A stretch of 64,000 nt of DNA from Candidatus Lernaella stagnicola (GTDB lineage Bacteria; Lernaellota; Lernaellaia; Lernaellales; Lernaellaceae), in assembly GCA_030765525.1 (NCBI GenBank), contig JAVCCK010000044.1:62001-126000 (forward strand), in the 5' to 3' direction. A program made the translations under genes and the position numbers. This document shows, piece by piece, positions 1 to 9,113 of this stretch. Under the pieces are notes generated by a model. That model ran no database searches, was not told the origin of the DNA, and was given only the letters and a program-made list of their open reading frames with translations. The stretch's first letter is position 1; the number at the start of each line of letters is the position of its first letter.

Positions 1-1
1 G

Positions 2-1195
2 CCACCGTTGGGGTTGCGCCCGGAAGCCGGCGATCACCTATACGTCGTGGACCAAGGACGAATTCGCACGAATCCAAAATTCCGACCCGCGCCCAATGAC
101 CCGGACGAACGCGGTTTTATCGCCGTCGACCTGCCGCACCCCAAGCCGGCCGACGTGCGGCGGATCGTCATGGTCGGCAGCAGCCCGATGCGCGGCGGCA
201 CCCAGCCCGGCCAAAGCACCGCCGACTACCTGCAGCGCGAATTGGATCGACTGGCCCCCGCGGGGCGGTACGTCGTCATCGACGCGTCCCTGCCGCAGGG
301 TTTCGCCGATAACGTGGCGTGGACACTGGATCAAATCGACCCGTTGGCGGCGGATCTGATCGTGTTATGGCCCGCGGCTGCGCCGGTCATCTATGCTGAC
401 ATGGAACAAAACCTGTTCGGCGACAGCGGCGTTCGCGGTCGCATTTTGACGCTGCTGGAAACGACGCGCACCTACGAAGCACTGCGCGACATGCTGCATT
501 CGGTGGCGCCGGAACGCACGAATCCGCAAGCGCGGCCGAGCGAAAAAATGACCGAGGATCCCGGCCGGGTCGACCCCGATCTCGCCGCGTTTTTGCAGCG
601 CCTCAATCACGCCGCAGCCTCGGCCTACGCCCACTTCTTGGAATCGTCGCTGCAAACCACAGCCAAGAAAAAGCTACGAACGGTGGTGATCATTCCGCCC
701 ACGTGCGTCGCGTGCGTGGCGCCGCTGTTCTCGATCCACGACGGAGCCTTGTCGCCGGCGGATGCGAAAAAGTTCGCGGCGCATCTGGAACAGGGTGCAC
801 AGCTTTTGAAAACGGGCCGTCCCGACGAGGCGGCGCGCGAGCTGGAGCGGGCCAAGCGGATCGACCCGACCTACGCCCGGGCGCGCTGGCTGCTCGGTCG
901 CGCGCTTCGGGAGACTGGTCAAGACGAGGCGGCGCGGATCGAACTGGCCGCGGCGGTTGAGCACGACGCCAGCATCGAAACGGTCAAAGAACCGCCGGAC
1001 GCCACGACGCGGGCGATTGCCGAGAAATACGACACGCTGGTGTTCGACTTGGAAACGTTCGTGGTCGACAACCTGCCCGACGGCATCGTGGACGCGCGGG
1101 CCATGATCGATTTGACCCACCTCTCGCTGGATTTCCAGGCACGATTCACCCAGGCGTTGGCCGCGCAAATTCACGAGGACATGTCGTCGAATTAG
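2..1195 (+). CDS. SGNH-hydrolase-like protein with TPR insert (5' partial)
   Basis: The frame is open to the window edge, so the true start lies upstream; the first possible internal start is a TTG at 8. An SGNH-type nucleophile motif, VGSSPMRGG, sits near residue 57. A TPR-like helical block (TGRPDEAARELERAKR, then YARARWLLGRALRE) covers about residues 255-315, and a late DLTH matches the DxxH motif of block V. The Gly-x-Asn position of block III is not recognisable (LIVLWPAAAP). It belongs with three other proteins in this window (1192-2586, 10743-12083, 12150-13631) that share the plan of Ser motif, TPR, DxxH. The others have an N-terminal membrane anchor, so one is expected in the missing part. 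Its stop overlaps the convergent neighbour by 4 bases. Function is inferred: esterase or acyl transfer on an envelope glycan or lipid, or a non-catalytic relative. Confidence 0.7.
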   Translation, partial: PPLGLRPEAGDHLYVVDQGRIRTNPKFRPAPNDPDERGFIAVDLPHPKPADVRRIVMVGSSPMRGGTQPGQSTADYLQRELDRLAPAGRYVVIDASLPQGFADNVAWTLDQIDPLAADLIVLWPAAAPVIYADMEQNLFGDSGVRGRILTLLETTRTYEALRDMLHSVAPERTNPQARPSEKMTEDPGRVDPDLAAFLQRLNHAAASAYAHFLESSLQTTAKKKLRTVVIIPPTCVACVAPLFSIHDGALSPADAKKFAAHLEQGAQLLKTGRPDEAARELERAKRIDPTYARARWLLGRALRETGQDEAARIELAAAVEHDASIETVKEPPDATTRAIAEKYDTLVFDLETFVVDNLPDGIVDARAMIDLTHLSLDFQARFTQALAAQIHEDMSSN

Positions 1196-2586
1196 CGGGC
1201 GGAAAGAATCCGTTGCACGACGGGCTTAAGTTCGCGGGCGATCAATTCGTGGCCGGCGGCGTCGGGGTGGCAGAAGTCTCGGAATAACTCATCCGATTTC
1301 CATTCGACATCAAAAACGCCGGCCATGGCCCCGGCGAGGTCCACCAGCGGCGTGTCGGTTTGCTCGGCGACATCGCGCAGCGAGTCGTTGGCGGAGAGCA
1401 CGGCGCCCAAATTGCCCACCGTTTGCTCCCGTGCGCGGCGAAAGGCGGCGTCTGCTTCTCGGTCCCGGCCCAACCGGATAGCGGCCTCACCAAGGAAATG
1501 CCACGGCAGAGGCGACGCGGGCGACGACTGCGCAGCCCGGTGAAAGGATTCATAGGCGAGTGCCGACTCGCCGGCGTCCAGTTGCGCCAATCCCTCCTGG
1601 AAAGCAAGGCGGGCGCGCTTGCCCTCGGCACCGGGCGCTACGGCGGCTATCGGTTGCCATGTGAAGAGCGTCGGACACATGCGATAGCGAAAAGGGATGG
1701 TCGTCAGCACGACATCCACACCTGCGGCGCGCGCTTTTTCGATGATCTGGGTCATATTGTGCGCCATCGCGGCCAGATAGTTGCGGCGATCGGCGGCCCA
1801 GGCTTCTGCGTCGAAAGCGAAAGGTTCCGGGTAGGAGGCGTCGGCTCGACATTGTTGCATGGGAGTAAGCTGGTCGCGCGGATCGCCGCCGGCTCGCGCC
1901 CGTGTGGATAGGGAACCAATCGCGGCGCGCAGCGAGGCGGTCAAGTAACGGTAGAGGGTCGAGCGACGTACCGCGGCGGCGTGCCACTGCCGGGCGCGGA
2001 CGGTTTTGTCTTCGTATTGCCATTGGAAGAATTCGCTGCCCAGGAGGATCACAAGGACGTCCGGGTAGTGGCAGCGGATGACTTCCTGCGCCGTGAATAA
2101 CACGATTCCCGAGTCGGCTCCGAACAGGGACACGTTGAAAATCTCGACCGGACGATCGGCATTCAGCGCGCCCTCGAGTCGCCCGGCAAAGGTGTCCGGA
2201 TACTCCACACCGTCGCCCCATGCAACGGAACTGCCCAGGACGAACACCCGTCGCGCCGCGGGCTTCGGCTCCTGGAGAGGCAGGATTCCGCGCACCGGAT
2301 CCGTCTGCTCCAACCGCACCGACAACGCCATATCCTTCTGCCGTATTTTGACCGGCCACCGGCATTCATCGTCGTTCTCGGTGTTCTCCAAACCGCGCAT
2401 GTCGCCGGCGGGGCGGTCGAGCTTCTTGGCTTCAACCAAATCGATGGGGCTTTCGCGCGGCGGCACGGGCATGAAGACACGCACGTCCATGGCGCGGCCC
2501 GCGAAAACGTCGACAACGCGCAGCACACCTTCCACGAGCGCCAGACCCAACACGACGGCCGCGATGGTGAACAGCAGTCGCTTCAC
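1192..2586 (-). CDS. Membrane-anchored SGNH/GDSL-hydrolase-like protein with TPR insert
   Basis: 464 residues from a GTG start with a good ribosome site (GGAGAAGCC) directly upstream. An N-terminal hydrophobic helix (residues 4-22) anchors the protein. Block I is VLGSSVAWGDG with the putative nucleophile near residue 120. Block III is replaced by LLGSEFFQW, and block V is DFCHPDAAGH near residue 440, so the Ser/Asp/His set is plausible. About residues 300-375 form a TPR-like pair inserted before block V. The start overlaps the stop of the FGE-like gene at 2583-3686 by 4 bases (GTGA), so the two are translationally coupled and transcribed together. AlgJ/DltD-like anchored SGNH proteins act in O-acylation of exported polymers; that role here is inference. 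It is the clearest catalytic candidate of the four paralogues. Confidence 0.75.
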   Translation of the reverse strand: MKRLLFTIAAVVLGLALVEGVLRVVDVFAGRAMDVRVFMPVPPRESPIDLVEAKKLDRPAGDMRGLENTENDDECRWPVKIRQKDMALSVRLEQTDPVRGILPLQEPKPAARRVFVLGSSVAWGDGVEYPDTFAGRLEGALNADRPVEIFNVSLFGADSGIVLFTAQEVIRCHYPDVLVILLGSEFFQWQYEDKTVRARQWHAAAVRRSTLYRYLTASLRAAIGSLSTRARAGGDPRDQLTPMQQCRADASYPEPFAFDAEAWAADRRNYLAAMAHNMTQIIEKARAAGVDVVLTTIPFRYRMCPTLFTWQPIAAVAPGAEGKRARLAFQEGLAQLDAGESALAYESFHRAAQSSPASPLPWHFLGEAAIRLGRDREADAAFRRAREQTVGNLGAVLSANDSLRDVAEQTDTPLVDLAGAMAGVFDVEWKSDELFRDFCHPDAAGHELIARELKPVVQRILSAR

Positions 2587-3686
2587 GGCTTCTCCGGGTT
2601 TGCGGGCCCGGGCGGCGGCAACACGAGCGGTACCACCAACTCCTCGCCTTCGGCACCCGGCATCGACGGCGGCGCTTCCGTGATGATCCGATCGCCCTGG
2701 CTTTCCGCAGGCGTTCGCGGTGGCGGAGCCTCAAGCGGCACAACGTCCACCGTCTTCTTCTTGCCGGTTCCGGGTTCGTAATACCAAACGGTCATCGGCC
2801 ACTGAACCGGGCTGGGTTCGGTGGCGGGGGTCCAATCGTTCCAATGCTCCCCGGGATCGGCGGCGGGGCGAAAGCCGTCGTCCATCGGCAACGTGATGCC
2901 CGCATGATGCGTGTGCTCGCCGTGCGCGTTTTTGGCGAAGGAGTTGGACAGCAGACAGCCGGGCTTTTCGGGAACCACGCGCACATCGTTGGGCATGAAG
3001 CTCCGGCTACCGTAGCCGCCGCCGAACAGCGTGAAATATTCCACGCCGAAACATTTCATGTCCCATGGCGTGCTGGTTATCTCGGTGACGTTGCCCAGTA
3101 GGTCGTACACGCCCAGACCGTAATCGCTATGGCCGAAGGGGCCGCCGGTAACGCCGGGAGCCTCTCGCTGTCGCTGGCCCTCGCAGGTTTCGGTCCAACT
3201 CTGTTCGGCCAAGCGGCAATCCCACGTCGCGCCGAAAGTCCACACGCGGGCCGGATCACCCGCCGTAGCCGCGTACTGCAATTCCTCGAAAGTCGGCAGA
3301 CGCCATCCTTGCTGCTTGCACGCAGCCAGCGCTTCGTGCCATGTCAGTCGGTACCAAGGAATGACGCCGCGGCGAATTTGCGCCGGTGAAATGTTTTCGA
3401 AATGCCGTTCGCCGCGCGATTCGGCCGTGGCCTCGGGACGCGACGCTTCGTACCGCGCTAAACAAAAGGGTTCGAGATCGACGGTGTACGTGTAGCGGTT
3501 GTTGGGCCAACGCGGACCGGTGCGGGTCACTTCAAATAGGCCGCCTTCGTAATAGGCGAAACCCGGCGGACAGTTCGGCACGCGCGCGGGCGGCAATAAC
3601 AGCCACGCCCCGAACACGCGCCAAGCAATGACGCCGAGCACTACGAGTATCACTACGCCGATGATGAGAGTAATCGTTTTTCGCAC
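2583..3686 (-). CDS. Membrane-anchored formylglycine-generating-enzyme-like (SUMF1-domain) protein
   Basis: 367 residues; GTG start preceded by GGAGTTACA. One N-terminal membrane helix (residues 4-31) is followed by an FGE-sulfatase/SUMF1 C-lectin-like fold. Recognisable landmarks are CPPGFAYYEGG, WHEALAACKQQGWRLPTFEE, a YDLLGNVTEI segment (usual form DMxGNVWEW) and a late GFRPAAD. The Arg-Cys/Ser-Ala-Arg region that carries the copper-binding cysteines of true formylglycine-generating enzymes reads RSFMPND here, with no obvious Cys pair. It is therefore more likely a binding or structural member of the superfamily than a sulfatase activator, and no sulfatase gene is adjacent (the AlkP-superfamily protein at 7433-9055 is nearest). 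The C-terminal 70 residues are Pro-rich and low in complexity. It is the first gene of a two-gene unit with the SGNH protein downstream. Confidence 0.75.
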   Translation of the reverse strand: MRKTITLIIGVVILVVLGVIAWRVFGAWLLLPPARVPNCPPGFAYYEGGLFEVTRTGPRWPNNRYTYTVDLEPFCLARYEASRPEATAESRGERHFENISPAQIRRGVIPWYRLTWHEALAACKQQGWRLPTFEELQYAATAGDPARVWTFGATWDCRLAEQSWTETCEGQRQREAPGVTGGPFGHSDYGLGVYDLLGNVTEITSTPWDMKCFGVEYFTLFGGGYGSRSFMPNDVRVVPEKPGCLLSNSFAKNAHGEHTHHAGITLPMDDGFRPAADPGEHWNDWTPATEPSPVQWPMTVWYYEPGTGKKKTVDVVPLEAPPPRTPAESQGDRIITEAPPSMPGAEGEELVVPLVLPPPGPANPEKP

Positions 3687-3715
3687 TGTAACTCCGAACG
3701 TTCAGTTCGCGGTTG

Positions 3716-3730
3716 CCGGGCAAGGCCCGG
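3716..3730. promoter_or_regulatory. Short inverted repeat between divergent genes
   Basis: Perfect 6-base arms (CCGGGC / GCCCGG) around AAG, in the 64-base gap between the divergent FGE-like and GT39 genes. It lies about 20 bases upstream of the GT39 start codon. It could be an operator or a hairpin in the 5' leader; there is no T-run to make it a terminator. Confidence 0.3.
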
Positions 3731-3750
3731 GAGTAGAATAATGCAACTTC

Positions 3751-5409
3751 ATGAAGACGACCACCGCCGCCGAATCAAATAGACGTCTTAATGCCGCGAT
3801 GTGGCTGGGGCTCGCGGCGTTGTGTGTTTTGGTTACCGTACAGAACTGGAATTATTTTCGGGCCAGGCCGGGGTATGTCGGGGGCACGAACTGCGCGGAC
3901 TACCTGCTGCAAAGCGTTTCGGTCGCCTACACTTTAACCGGCGATCCCTCGCAACATTTCGCGCCGGGCGTGTTGACCCGCGTTAGTTACAAGGGGCCGT
4001 TGTTTCCATTGGTCGGCGGCGTGTTCGGCGCGATCGGCGGCAAATCGTTGCCGGTATACAACCTCGCGGCCACGCTATTTCTGCTGTTGGCCATGGTGGC
4101 GGTTTTCGATATCGGTCGACGCGTGGGAAACGCGGCTTTGGGGTTGGCGGCGGCGGCGCTGCTGGCCGGCTTGCCCACAGTAGCCGGTCAATCGTTGACG
4201 CACACACCGGAAATCGCGCAGATGGCGATGGTGGCCTGGGCGGTCGCCTTACTGCTGCGGCCGGGAATGAACTTCGCCGTCGCCGCGGGTCTGCTGGCGG
4301 GGCTGGCCATGTTGAGTCGCGGTACGGCGTTTATCTATATTACAGCGCCGGTGGCGTGGGCGGTCGCGGTCCGATGGCGTCAAGACGATGAAGGCCGCAA
4401 GGCGGCGCTGTCGTATTTGGGCCTGTTCACGCTGGGCGCCTTGTTGGTTTGCGGCCCGTGGTATCTCGTGCGATTGGAGAAACTCGCGAGCGATCTTTCG
4501 TACCACCTCTTCGATTTCTTCAACAAATACCAAGCCGGGCACACCGAAACAGGCCGCTTCTTTCTTGCCGAATTATGGCGCGCGAACTCATTAGCGGTTT
4601 TTGTTTTGTTCCTCGTAAGCCTCGCCGGCGGCTTGTGGAAACGTCTACCGGGATTCGCCTATTTCGCGCTTTGGTTTGCCCTTCCCTTCATCGTGTTCGC
4701 CATCGCCCCGGCGGACATCGCCCGCTTCATGATTCCGACCTACCCGGCGATCGCGCTGGCCATCGTCGCCTTCGTGGGAAGCCTGCGACCCCGCGCGTTG
4801 ACGGCGGCCCTGCTGGTGGTGCTCGTTCTATTCGCCTTCGTCGGACGCCTGATATTGTTGGAGCAATGGCAGCCGGAATCGTTTCAAGCGCGCCAGAAGC
4901 TGATGCGCGTCGCGCCGCTGGCTGTCGAAGGGCAATATTGGCCGCATTCTCCGGACGCGGTCGCCGCGTTGGCACGCCATGCCCCGGCAGAAGAGCCCTT
5001 GTGGTTGGGAATCATCGACTACGGCGAGCACGAGGGGTCGCCGCCCGCCTTGGTGACCGTGTTGTGGTCGTTCGTCAGGCCGCTGCAAGGCACGATCAAA
5101 TTGCGTCAGCGCATCGCGACGCCCTTCGATTTGAAGTTGTTCGCGCAGTCGTTGCCGAGTCTGGATTACGTGCTGGTGCTGGCGACGCCGAAGTCCGGCG
5201 GTTGGCCGGGTGACAGCGATTTGGCGGTAATGATCGCGCAGCGCGGCCCGCTGCAGGAACGCGATTACGCGATTCCAACCGAGGAGTCCTTCGAGGTCAT
5301 CGCGGCCCAAGGCAAGCTGATGGAAGAACTCGACCGCCGGTCGATTCGCAACGCATGGGGCAGTCCCTTCGACTTGGTATTGTGGAAGCGGAAGGAGCCG
5401 GGCGTATGA
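3751..5409 (+). CDS. GT39-family (ArnT/PMT-like) integral membrane glycosyltransferase
   Basis: 552 residues with about ten to twelve hydrophobic helices and a soluble C-terminal part (about residues 380-550), the usual plan of bacterial GT39 lipid-phosphosugar transferases. After the first helix comes a periplasmic loop with acidic and aromatic residues (GGTNCADYLLQS) and then SYKGPLFPL; the same Y-K/R-GPLF motif occurs in the second GT39 of this window (9114-10766). In the family the first periplasmic loop holds the catalytic Asp, here probably the Asp of CADYLL. Such enzymes move a sugar from a polyprenyl-phosphate donor to a lipid, glycan or protein in the periplasm. The acceptor cannot be told. 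The stop overlaps the ATG of the hydrolase lipoprotein downstream (ATGA), so the two are co-translated. Confidence 0.8.
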   Translation: MKTTTAAESNRRLNAAMWLGLAALCVLVTVQNWNYFRARPGYVGGTNCADYLLQSVSVAYTLTGDPSQHFAPGVLTRVSYKGPLFPLVGGVFGAIGGKSLPVYNLAATLFLLLAMVAVFDIGRRVGNAALGLAAAALLAGLPTVAGQSLTHTPEIAQMAMVAWAVALLLRPGMNFAVAAGLLAGLAMLSRGTAFIYITAPVAWAVAVRWRQDDEGRKAALSYLGLFTLGALLVCGPWYLVRLEKLASDLSYHLFDFFNKYQAGHTETGRFFLAELWRANSLAVFVLFLVSLAGGLWKRLPGFAYFALWFALPFIVFAIAPADIARFMIPTYPAIALAIVAFVGSLRPRALTAALLVVLVLFAFVGRLILLEQWQPESFQARQKLMRVAPLAVEGQYWPHSPDAVAALARHAPAEEPLWLGIIDYGEHEGSPPALVTVLWSFVRPLQGTIKLRQRIATPFDLKLFAQSLPSLDYVLVLATPKSGGWPGDSDLAVMIAQRGPLQERDYAIPTEESFEVIAAQGKLMEELDRRSIRNAWGSPFDLVLWKRKEPGV

Positions 5410-7445
5410 GAACCGCGCGAATCGCTGTGCTGATTTTGCTGCTCGTGACGACGGCCTGCTCCCGTTCGGCGACACCAACAGCAGCCGAACAAAGCGCCGC
5501 GATGAAACTAGTCGGTGACACCGAGCGCTTGGTCGGCGTCATCGCCACGAATCGAGCTACCGCCGCGGCCGCAGAGCGTCTCGCCGAAGCCGCACGCGCC
5601 GGCGCGCCGCAAGTCGCGGTTCATGTGTATTCGCCCCGCGATGGAGGCCTGAGCGCCATGCTGGCCTTCGTGGAGCATCTGCCAAAGTTCGACGCGTTGG
5701 CCGTGATCGCTCCGAGCGAAGAGGACCCCTGGCCCGTACTGTCGGCCAAGACGGAGAAAAAATGGCGTCGTCAACGCGATGACGCCGAGGAATCGCTGTA
5801 CCACATCAAGGAAGAATGGCTGCATTGGCGCACCTTCTATCAGCCGCCGGAACGGGTGGCTTTGGACGAACACACCGTCGCGGCGGTGTATCGCCCCAAT
5901 CGCCGGGAACTGGCGCGCCTCAAAACCTTGCATCAAGGCCGGGGGCCGCACTACCTCGCCGACATTCTGCGGGAAGGGGCCAAACGTTTTCCGGCTCCGA
6001 TGACCCGCGCCGACCGCCAAACCGTGCTGGACGACTTGCTGAAGCTGCCGCCGACGCCGGCGCTGTCCGCCGAGCTCTGGTCGGGTCCCGTCGAGACGGC
6101 CGACGGTTACCGGGTTCAGCAGCTCATACTCTCCACACCTCTGCACGGCACGGTCTCGGCCCGCCTGTTGCTTCCGGCCAAAGACGCCGGCCGCGTTCCC
6201 GGTGTGTTGGCGCTGCACGGGCACAGCGATCTTCCGGAAGACTACCTGCGTCGCTTTGCCGGCGAGGAACTGGCCCGCCGCGGCATGGTCGTCCTCGCCC
6301 CGGCGTTTCCCGCTTCGGGAAAGGACAATCTTTCTGAAAACGATCTTGCGGTAGAGGCCGTCGCCACCGGCACGAACCTCATGGCGTTGCGGGTCGAAGT
6401 GTGTCGTTGGTTCCTGAATGTTTTGGCGCAGCGAGCAGACGTCGACCCGGCCCGGCTGGGCGTCATGGGGCATTCGATGGGCGGCGTGCTGGCGCTATTC
6501 GTCGGCGCGGCCGAACCGGGAGTCCGCGCCACCGCCAGCGATCTCAAAGAGGTGATGCTCGAAACGCTGACCCGCGACAACCCCGCCGTCGGCCTCTATG
6601 TGCCGGGATTGTTGCGCCTGAAGGATTGGTCGGCGTTGGCTGAATTGATACGCCCGCGACCGCTTTTCCAAGCGTCCTACGGCTATCCCGATAAAGCGGC
6701 GCTGGTGCAGTTCATGGTCGATTCGCTGGGCGCGTCTCATCCCTCCCCCTCCCCGTGGGGCAGGAAGATTCGCGCCGTCTTGACACAGCCGACATCTCGG
6801 ACACTGCCGCAAGCGCTGGCCGCGGCGGCTCAAAAAGCGCGCCCGCCGGAATCGGTGCGCCGCGCCCTGGGAGTCGACGCCGTGTACGAGGGGCGCGACA
6901 CGTGGTCGCTGGACGATTCCGTGTGCCGTCACCCTCTGTTGGGCGAAGTGCGTTTCGCGCTACGTCGCGGCACGCAGGCTAAGGAGACGCCGCGGTTGGC
7001 GATTCGCATCGACGGCGAGCCCGCCGATTTTCTCGAAACCCGCCCGCCGGAATCGACCTGGCTCGTGATGAATCCGACTGGTGGCGAAAACGACGTGGAA
7101 GCGCCGCTGAAGCTGCTGACGATCAACGCCACGCTCACCGGTCTGCGATTGCGTAAGGTTGAAGGCTGCCTCGCGGCGTTGCGGGAAGCCGGGCGACTGC
7201 CGCGGCAAGCGGTCGCCGTGGAAGCCGAGACGACGCGGGTTTTGGAAAGTGTATTGGCCGTCGCCGCGTCGCCGGGGTTGGCGACGGTGCGCGTCGCTCC
7301 CGGTGCCGACACGCGCTCACCACTGGAACCGGTACCGGGATTGTACGGTTTTTTGCGCTCGTGGCGCGACACTCCGCCGGCCTGGCTGCCGCCGGACATC
7401 GCCGTGGACGCGCTCGTATCGCGCGGCACGCCTTACCGCAAGTAA
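5406..7445 (+). CDS. Lipoprotein with alpha/beta-hydrolase (acetyl-xylan-esterase/DLH-like) domain
   Basis: 679 residues when started at the ATG overlapping the upstream stop. This start gives a clean lipoprotein signal (hydrophobic stretch, then LLVTTAC with Cys at residue 18); the in-frame extension upstream does not. The hydrolase domain lies about residues 215-450. It has the oxyanion region GVLALHGHSD, a nucleophile elbow GHSMGG (Ser near residue 358) and a later acid/His region (ELIRPRPLFQASYGY) that resembles the dienelactone-hydrolase/acetyl-xylan-esterase group. The N-terminal 200 and C-terminal 200 residues match nothing I recognise. It probably removes ester groups from an envelope or extracellular substrate. 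It is the second gene of a unit with the GT39 gene, and its end overlaps the convergent AlkP-type gene by 13 bases. Confidence 0.75.
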   Translation: MRTARIAVLILLLVTTACSRSATPTAAEQSAAMKLVGDTERLVGVIATNRATAAAAERLAEAARAGAPQVAVHVYSPRDGGLSAMLAFVEHLPKFDALAVIAPSEEDPWPVLSAKTEKKWRRQRDDAEESLYHIKEEWLHWRTFYQPPERVALDEHTVAAVYRPNRRELARLKTLHQGRGPHYLADILREGAKRFPAPMTRADRQTVLDDLLKLPPTPALSAELWSGPVETADGYRVQQLILSTPLHGTVSARLLLPAKDAGRVPGVLALHGHSDLPEDYLRRFAGEELARRGMVVLAPAFPASGKDNLSENDLAVEAVATGTNLMALRVEVCRWFLNVLAQRADVDPARLGVMGHSMGGVLALFVGAAEPGVRATASDLKEVMLETLTRDNPAVGLYVPGLLRLKDWSALAELIRPRPLFQASYGYPDKAALVQFMVDSLGASHPSPSPWGRKIRAVLTQPTSRTLPQALAAAAQKARPPESVRRALGVDAVYEGRDTWSLDDSVCRHPLLGEVRFALRRGTQAKETPRLAIRIDGEPADFLETRPPESTWLVMNPTGGENDVEAPLKLLTINATLTGLRLRKVEGCLAALREAGRLPRQAVAVEAETTRVLESVLAVAASPGLATVRVAPGADTRSPLEPVPGLYGFLRSWRDTPPAWLPPDIAVDALVSRGTPYRK

Positions 7446-9055
7446 CCGAGGCTTCGCAAGCGTTTTTGATCTTCTCGGAGCAGAGGTTCAAGGCGAACCG
7501 CTGCGCGGCGGCTGCCGTCTTCGTAGGTATCGACGCGGGTGCGTGGAATCTTCGCGGCGAAATCGGGTGTCAGAACCTGGGTTAGCGCCTTGCCGCGCAT
7601 GTCCTTGCCCGGCGGAATACCCAGCAGCGTCAACACGGTCGGCGTGACATCGAACACGCTAGCGCCTTCGATTCTCTGCCCAGGCTGAATCATCGGACCC
7701 GACAGGATAATGATTCCGTTGCGGGCATGCACGCCGGAGGACGGCGTTTTGACTACGTACGTCGCCAGCGGTTCGCCTACCCCACCGGGGCCGACGGGAA
7801 GAGTGTGCAAGTCACCTTCGATTTCGTCGAGCAGCGCCCGTTCCTTGGCAACGATCACGCGGATCTGCTCCGGCTCGCCGCCGGGCGGGGGCGGCGCGGG
7901 CGACGGCCGCGTTTCCACGCTAACCGATTCGAACACGGGCAAGTCGACCTTCCCCACGCGGAGAGAGCGTAATCGCTCGACAACCGCGTCGAACACGGCG
8001 GTCTCGTCGGCGTCGGCCGCAAGTCCCAAGCCGCGACGCGCGCCTTCGACGTTCAGCGCGTAGACGTTGTTGCGGTCCCACAAGGTGCCGAGGGCGGGCT
8101 TGCCGCCCTGCAAGACGTACAAGGGCGACTCGCCCGGCACGGGCATGAAGCCGGGGTCGAGCTTCATCAGTCCGACGGCTTGCAGCAGGCGGTTGGTCGA
8201 TAGCAGATACCACGTGTTGCCCTCGGTATTGGCCTTGCCACCGTGGTCGGAGACGAGCACGACGGCGGCTTCGGGCGGCAGGCGGTCGAGCAGCCGACCC
8301 AGTTCGACGTCGACCCGCATGTAGGCGCGGGGGATGTCGTCGCCGTGTTGCGCGACATCATTTTCGTCGAAGAGCCATTTGCGCGAGTCGAACTTCTTGG
8401 GTTCGTAGTACATCCACGTGCGGTGCTGCGTGGCGTCGATTGTGCGGTCGTAAAGCAGGAAGAGATCCCACTTGTTGCCCAGCAGCTTGCGCGAGATGTC
8501 GAAGGTGAGCTTGGGATCCGGCTCCACTTGCCGCACGCGTTCGGCGGCGGGAAGCACGTCTTCGGGATAGCCTTCGCCGCGCTCGATCAGATAGCCGAAG
8601 CCGTTGAACTCGTCGAAGGGATACGCCGAAAAGAGGTTGATAATGCCGGTGCGCAGGCCGCGGTCGCTGAGAATTTCCCACAGGGCTTTCTTCTGCCGGT
8701 GGGTATTATTCACCTTGACCATCTGCCCGGTGTTCGGATCGGTCATCGTAAAATCGAAGATGCCGTGCTCGTCCGCGTCGCGGCCGGTGACTATGGTCGT
8801 CCATACGGCGGGCGAAATCGTGCCGCAACAGCTTTCCAGAGGTCCCGACGCACCGCGGTCAACCAGCTTTTTCAAGTTGGGAAGCTTGCCGTCCTTGATC
8901 AACGGCTCGATGACGTTCCACGTAGCGCCGTCCAGGCCGATGATGACCACCGGCGCCAGCGGCTCGGTATCGCGCGAGCAAGCGCCCAGCCAAACCAGCG
9001 TCAAGATAAGCAGAAACGCACCTGCGCGGCGCGCTTTTTTACTAGGGCCGTACAT
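7433..9055 (-). CDS. Alkaline-phosphatase-superfamily (type I phosphodiesterase/NPP-like) lipoprotein
   Basis: 540 residues with a signal peptide and lipobox (VWLGAC, Cys near 26). The AlkP-superfamily core is clear: the first metal-binding Asp in VVIIGLDGATW, the nucleophile region SPAVWTTIVTGRDADEHGIF (Thr, as in phosphodiesterases/NPPs), and VSDHGGKANT with metal-binding Asp/His near residue 270. A late HARNGIIILSGP provides another metal His. This arrangement fits a phosphodiesterase/pyrophosphatase or phosphotransferase acting outside the inner membrane. The substrate is unknown; phosphoglycolipids and nucleotide sugars are the common choices in the family. It lies convergent to the hydrolase lipoprotein and divergent from the second GT39 gene, so it has its own promoter in the 58-base gap at 9056-9113. 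Confidence 0.8.
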   Translation of the reverse strand: MYGPSKKARRAGAFLLILTLVWLGACSRDTEPLAPVVIIGLDGATWNVIEPLIKDGKLPNLKKLVDRGASGPLESCCGTISPAVWTTIVTGRDADEHGIFDFTMTDPNTGQMVKVNNTHRQKKALWEILSDRGLRTGIINLFSAYPFDEFNGFGYLIERGEGYPEDVLPAAERVRQVEPDPKLTFDISRKLLGNKWDLFLLYDRTIDATQHRTWMYYEPKKFDSRKWLFDENDVAQHGDDIPRAYMRVDVELGRLLDRLPPEAAVVLVSDHGGKANTEGNTWYLLSTNRLLQAVGLMKLDPGFMPVPGESPLYVLQGGKPALGTLWDRNNVYALNVEGARRGLGLAADADETAVFDAVVERLRSLRVGKVDLPVFESVSVETRPSPAPPPPGGEPEQIRVIVAKERALLDEIEGDLHTLPVGPGGVGEPLATYVVKTPSSGVHARNGIIILSGPMIQPGQRIEGASVFDVTPTVLTLLGIPPGKDMRGKALTQVLTPDFAAKIPRTRVDTYEDGSRRAAVRLEPLLREDQKRLRSLGYLR

Positions 9056-9113
9056 GGCATCATCTTAGCGCCTCGCGGATGGTGGTGTCCACGAGTGAAG
9101 CGCCGGGAGAGGC

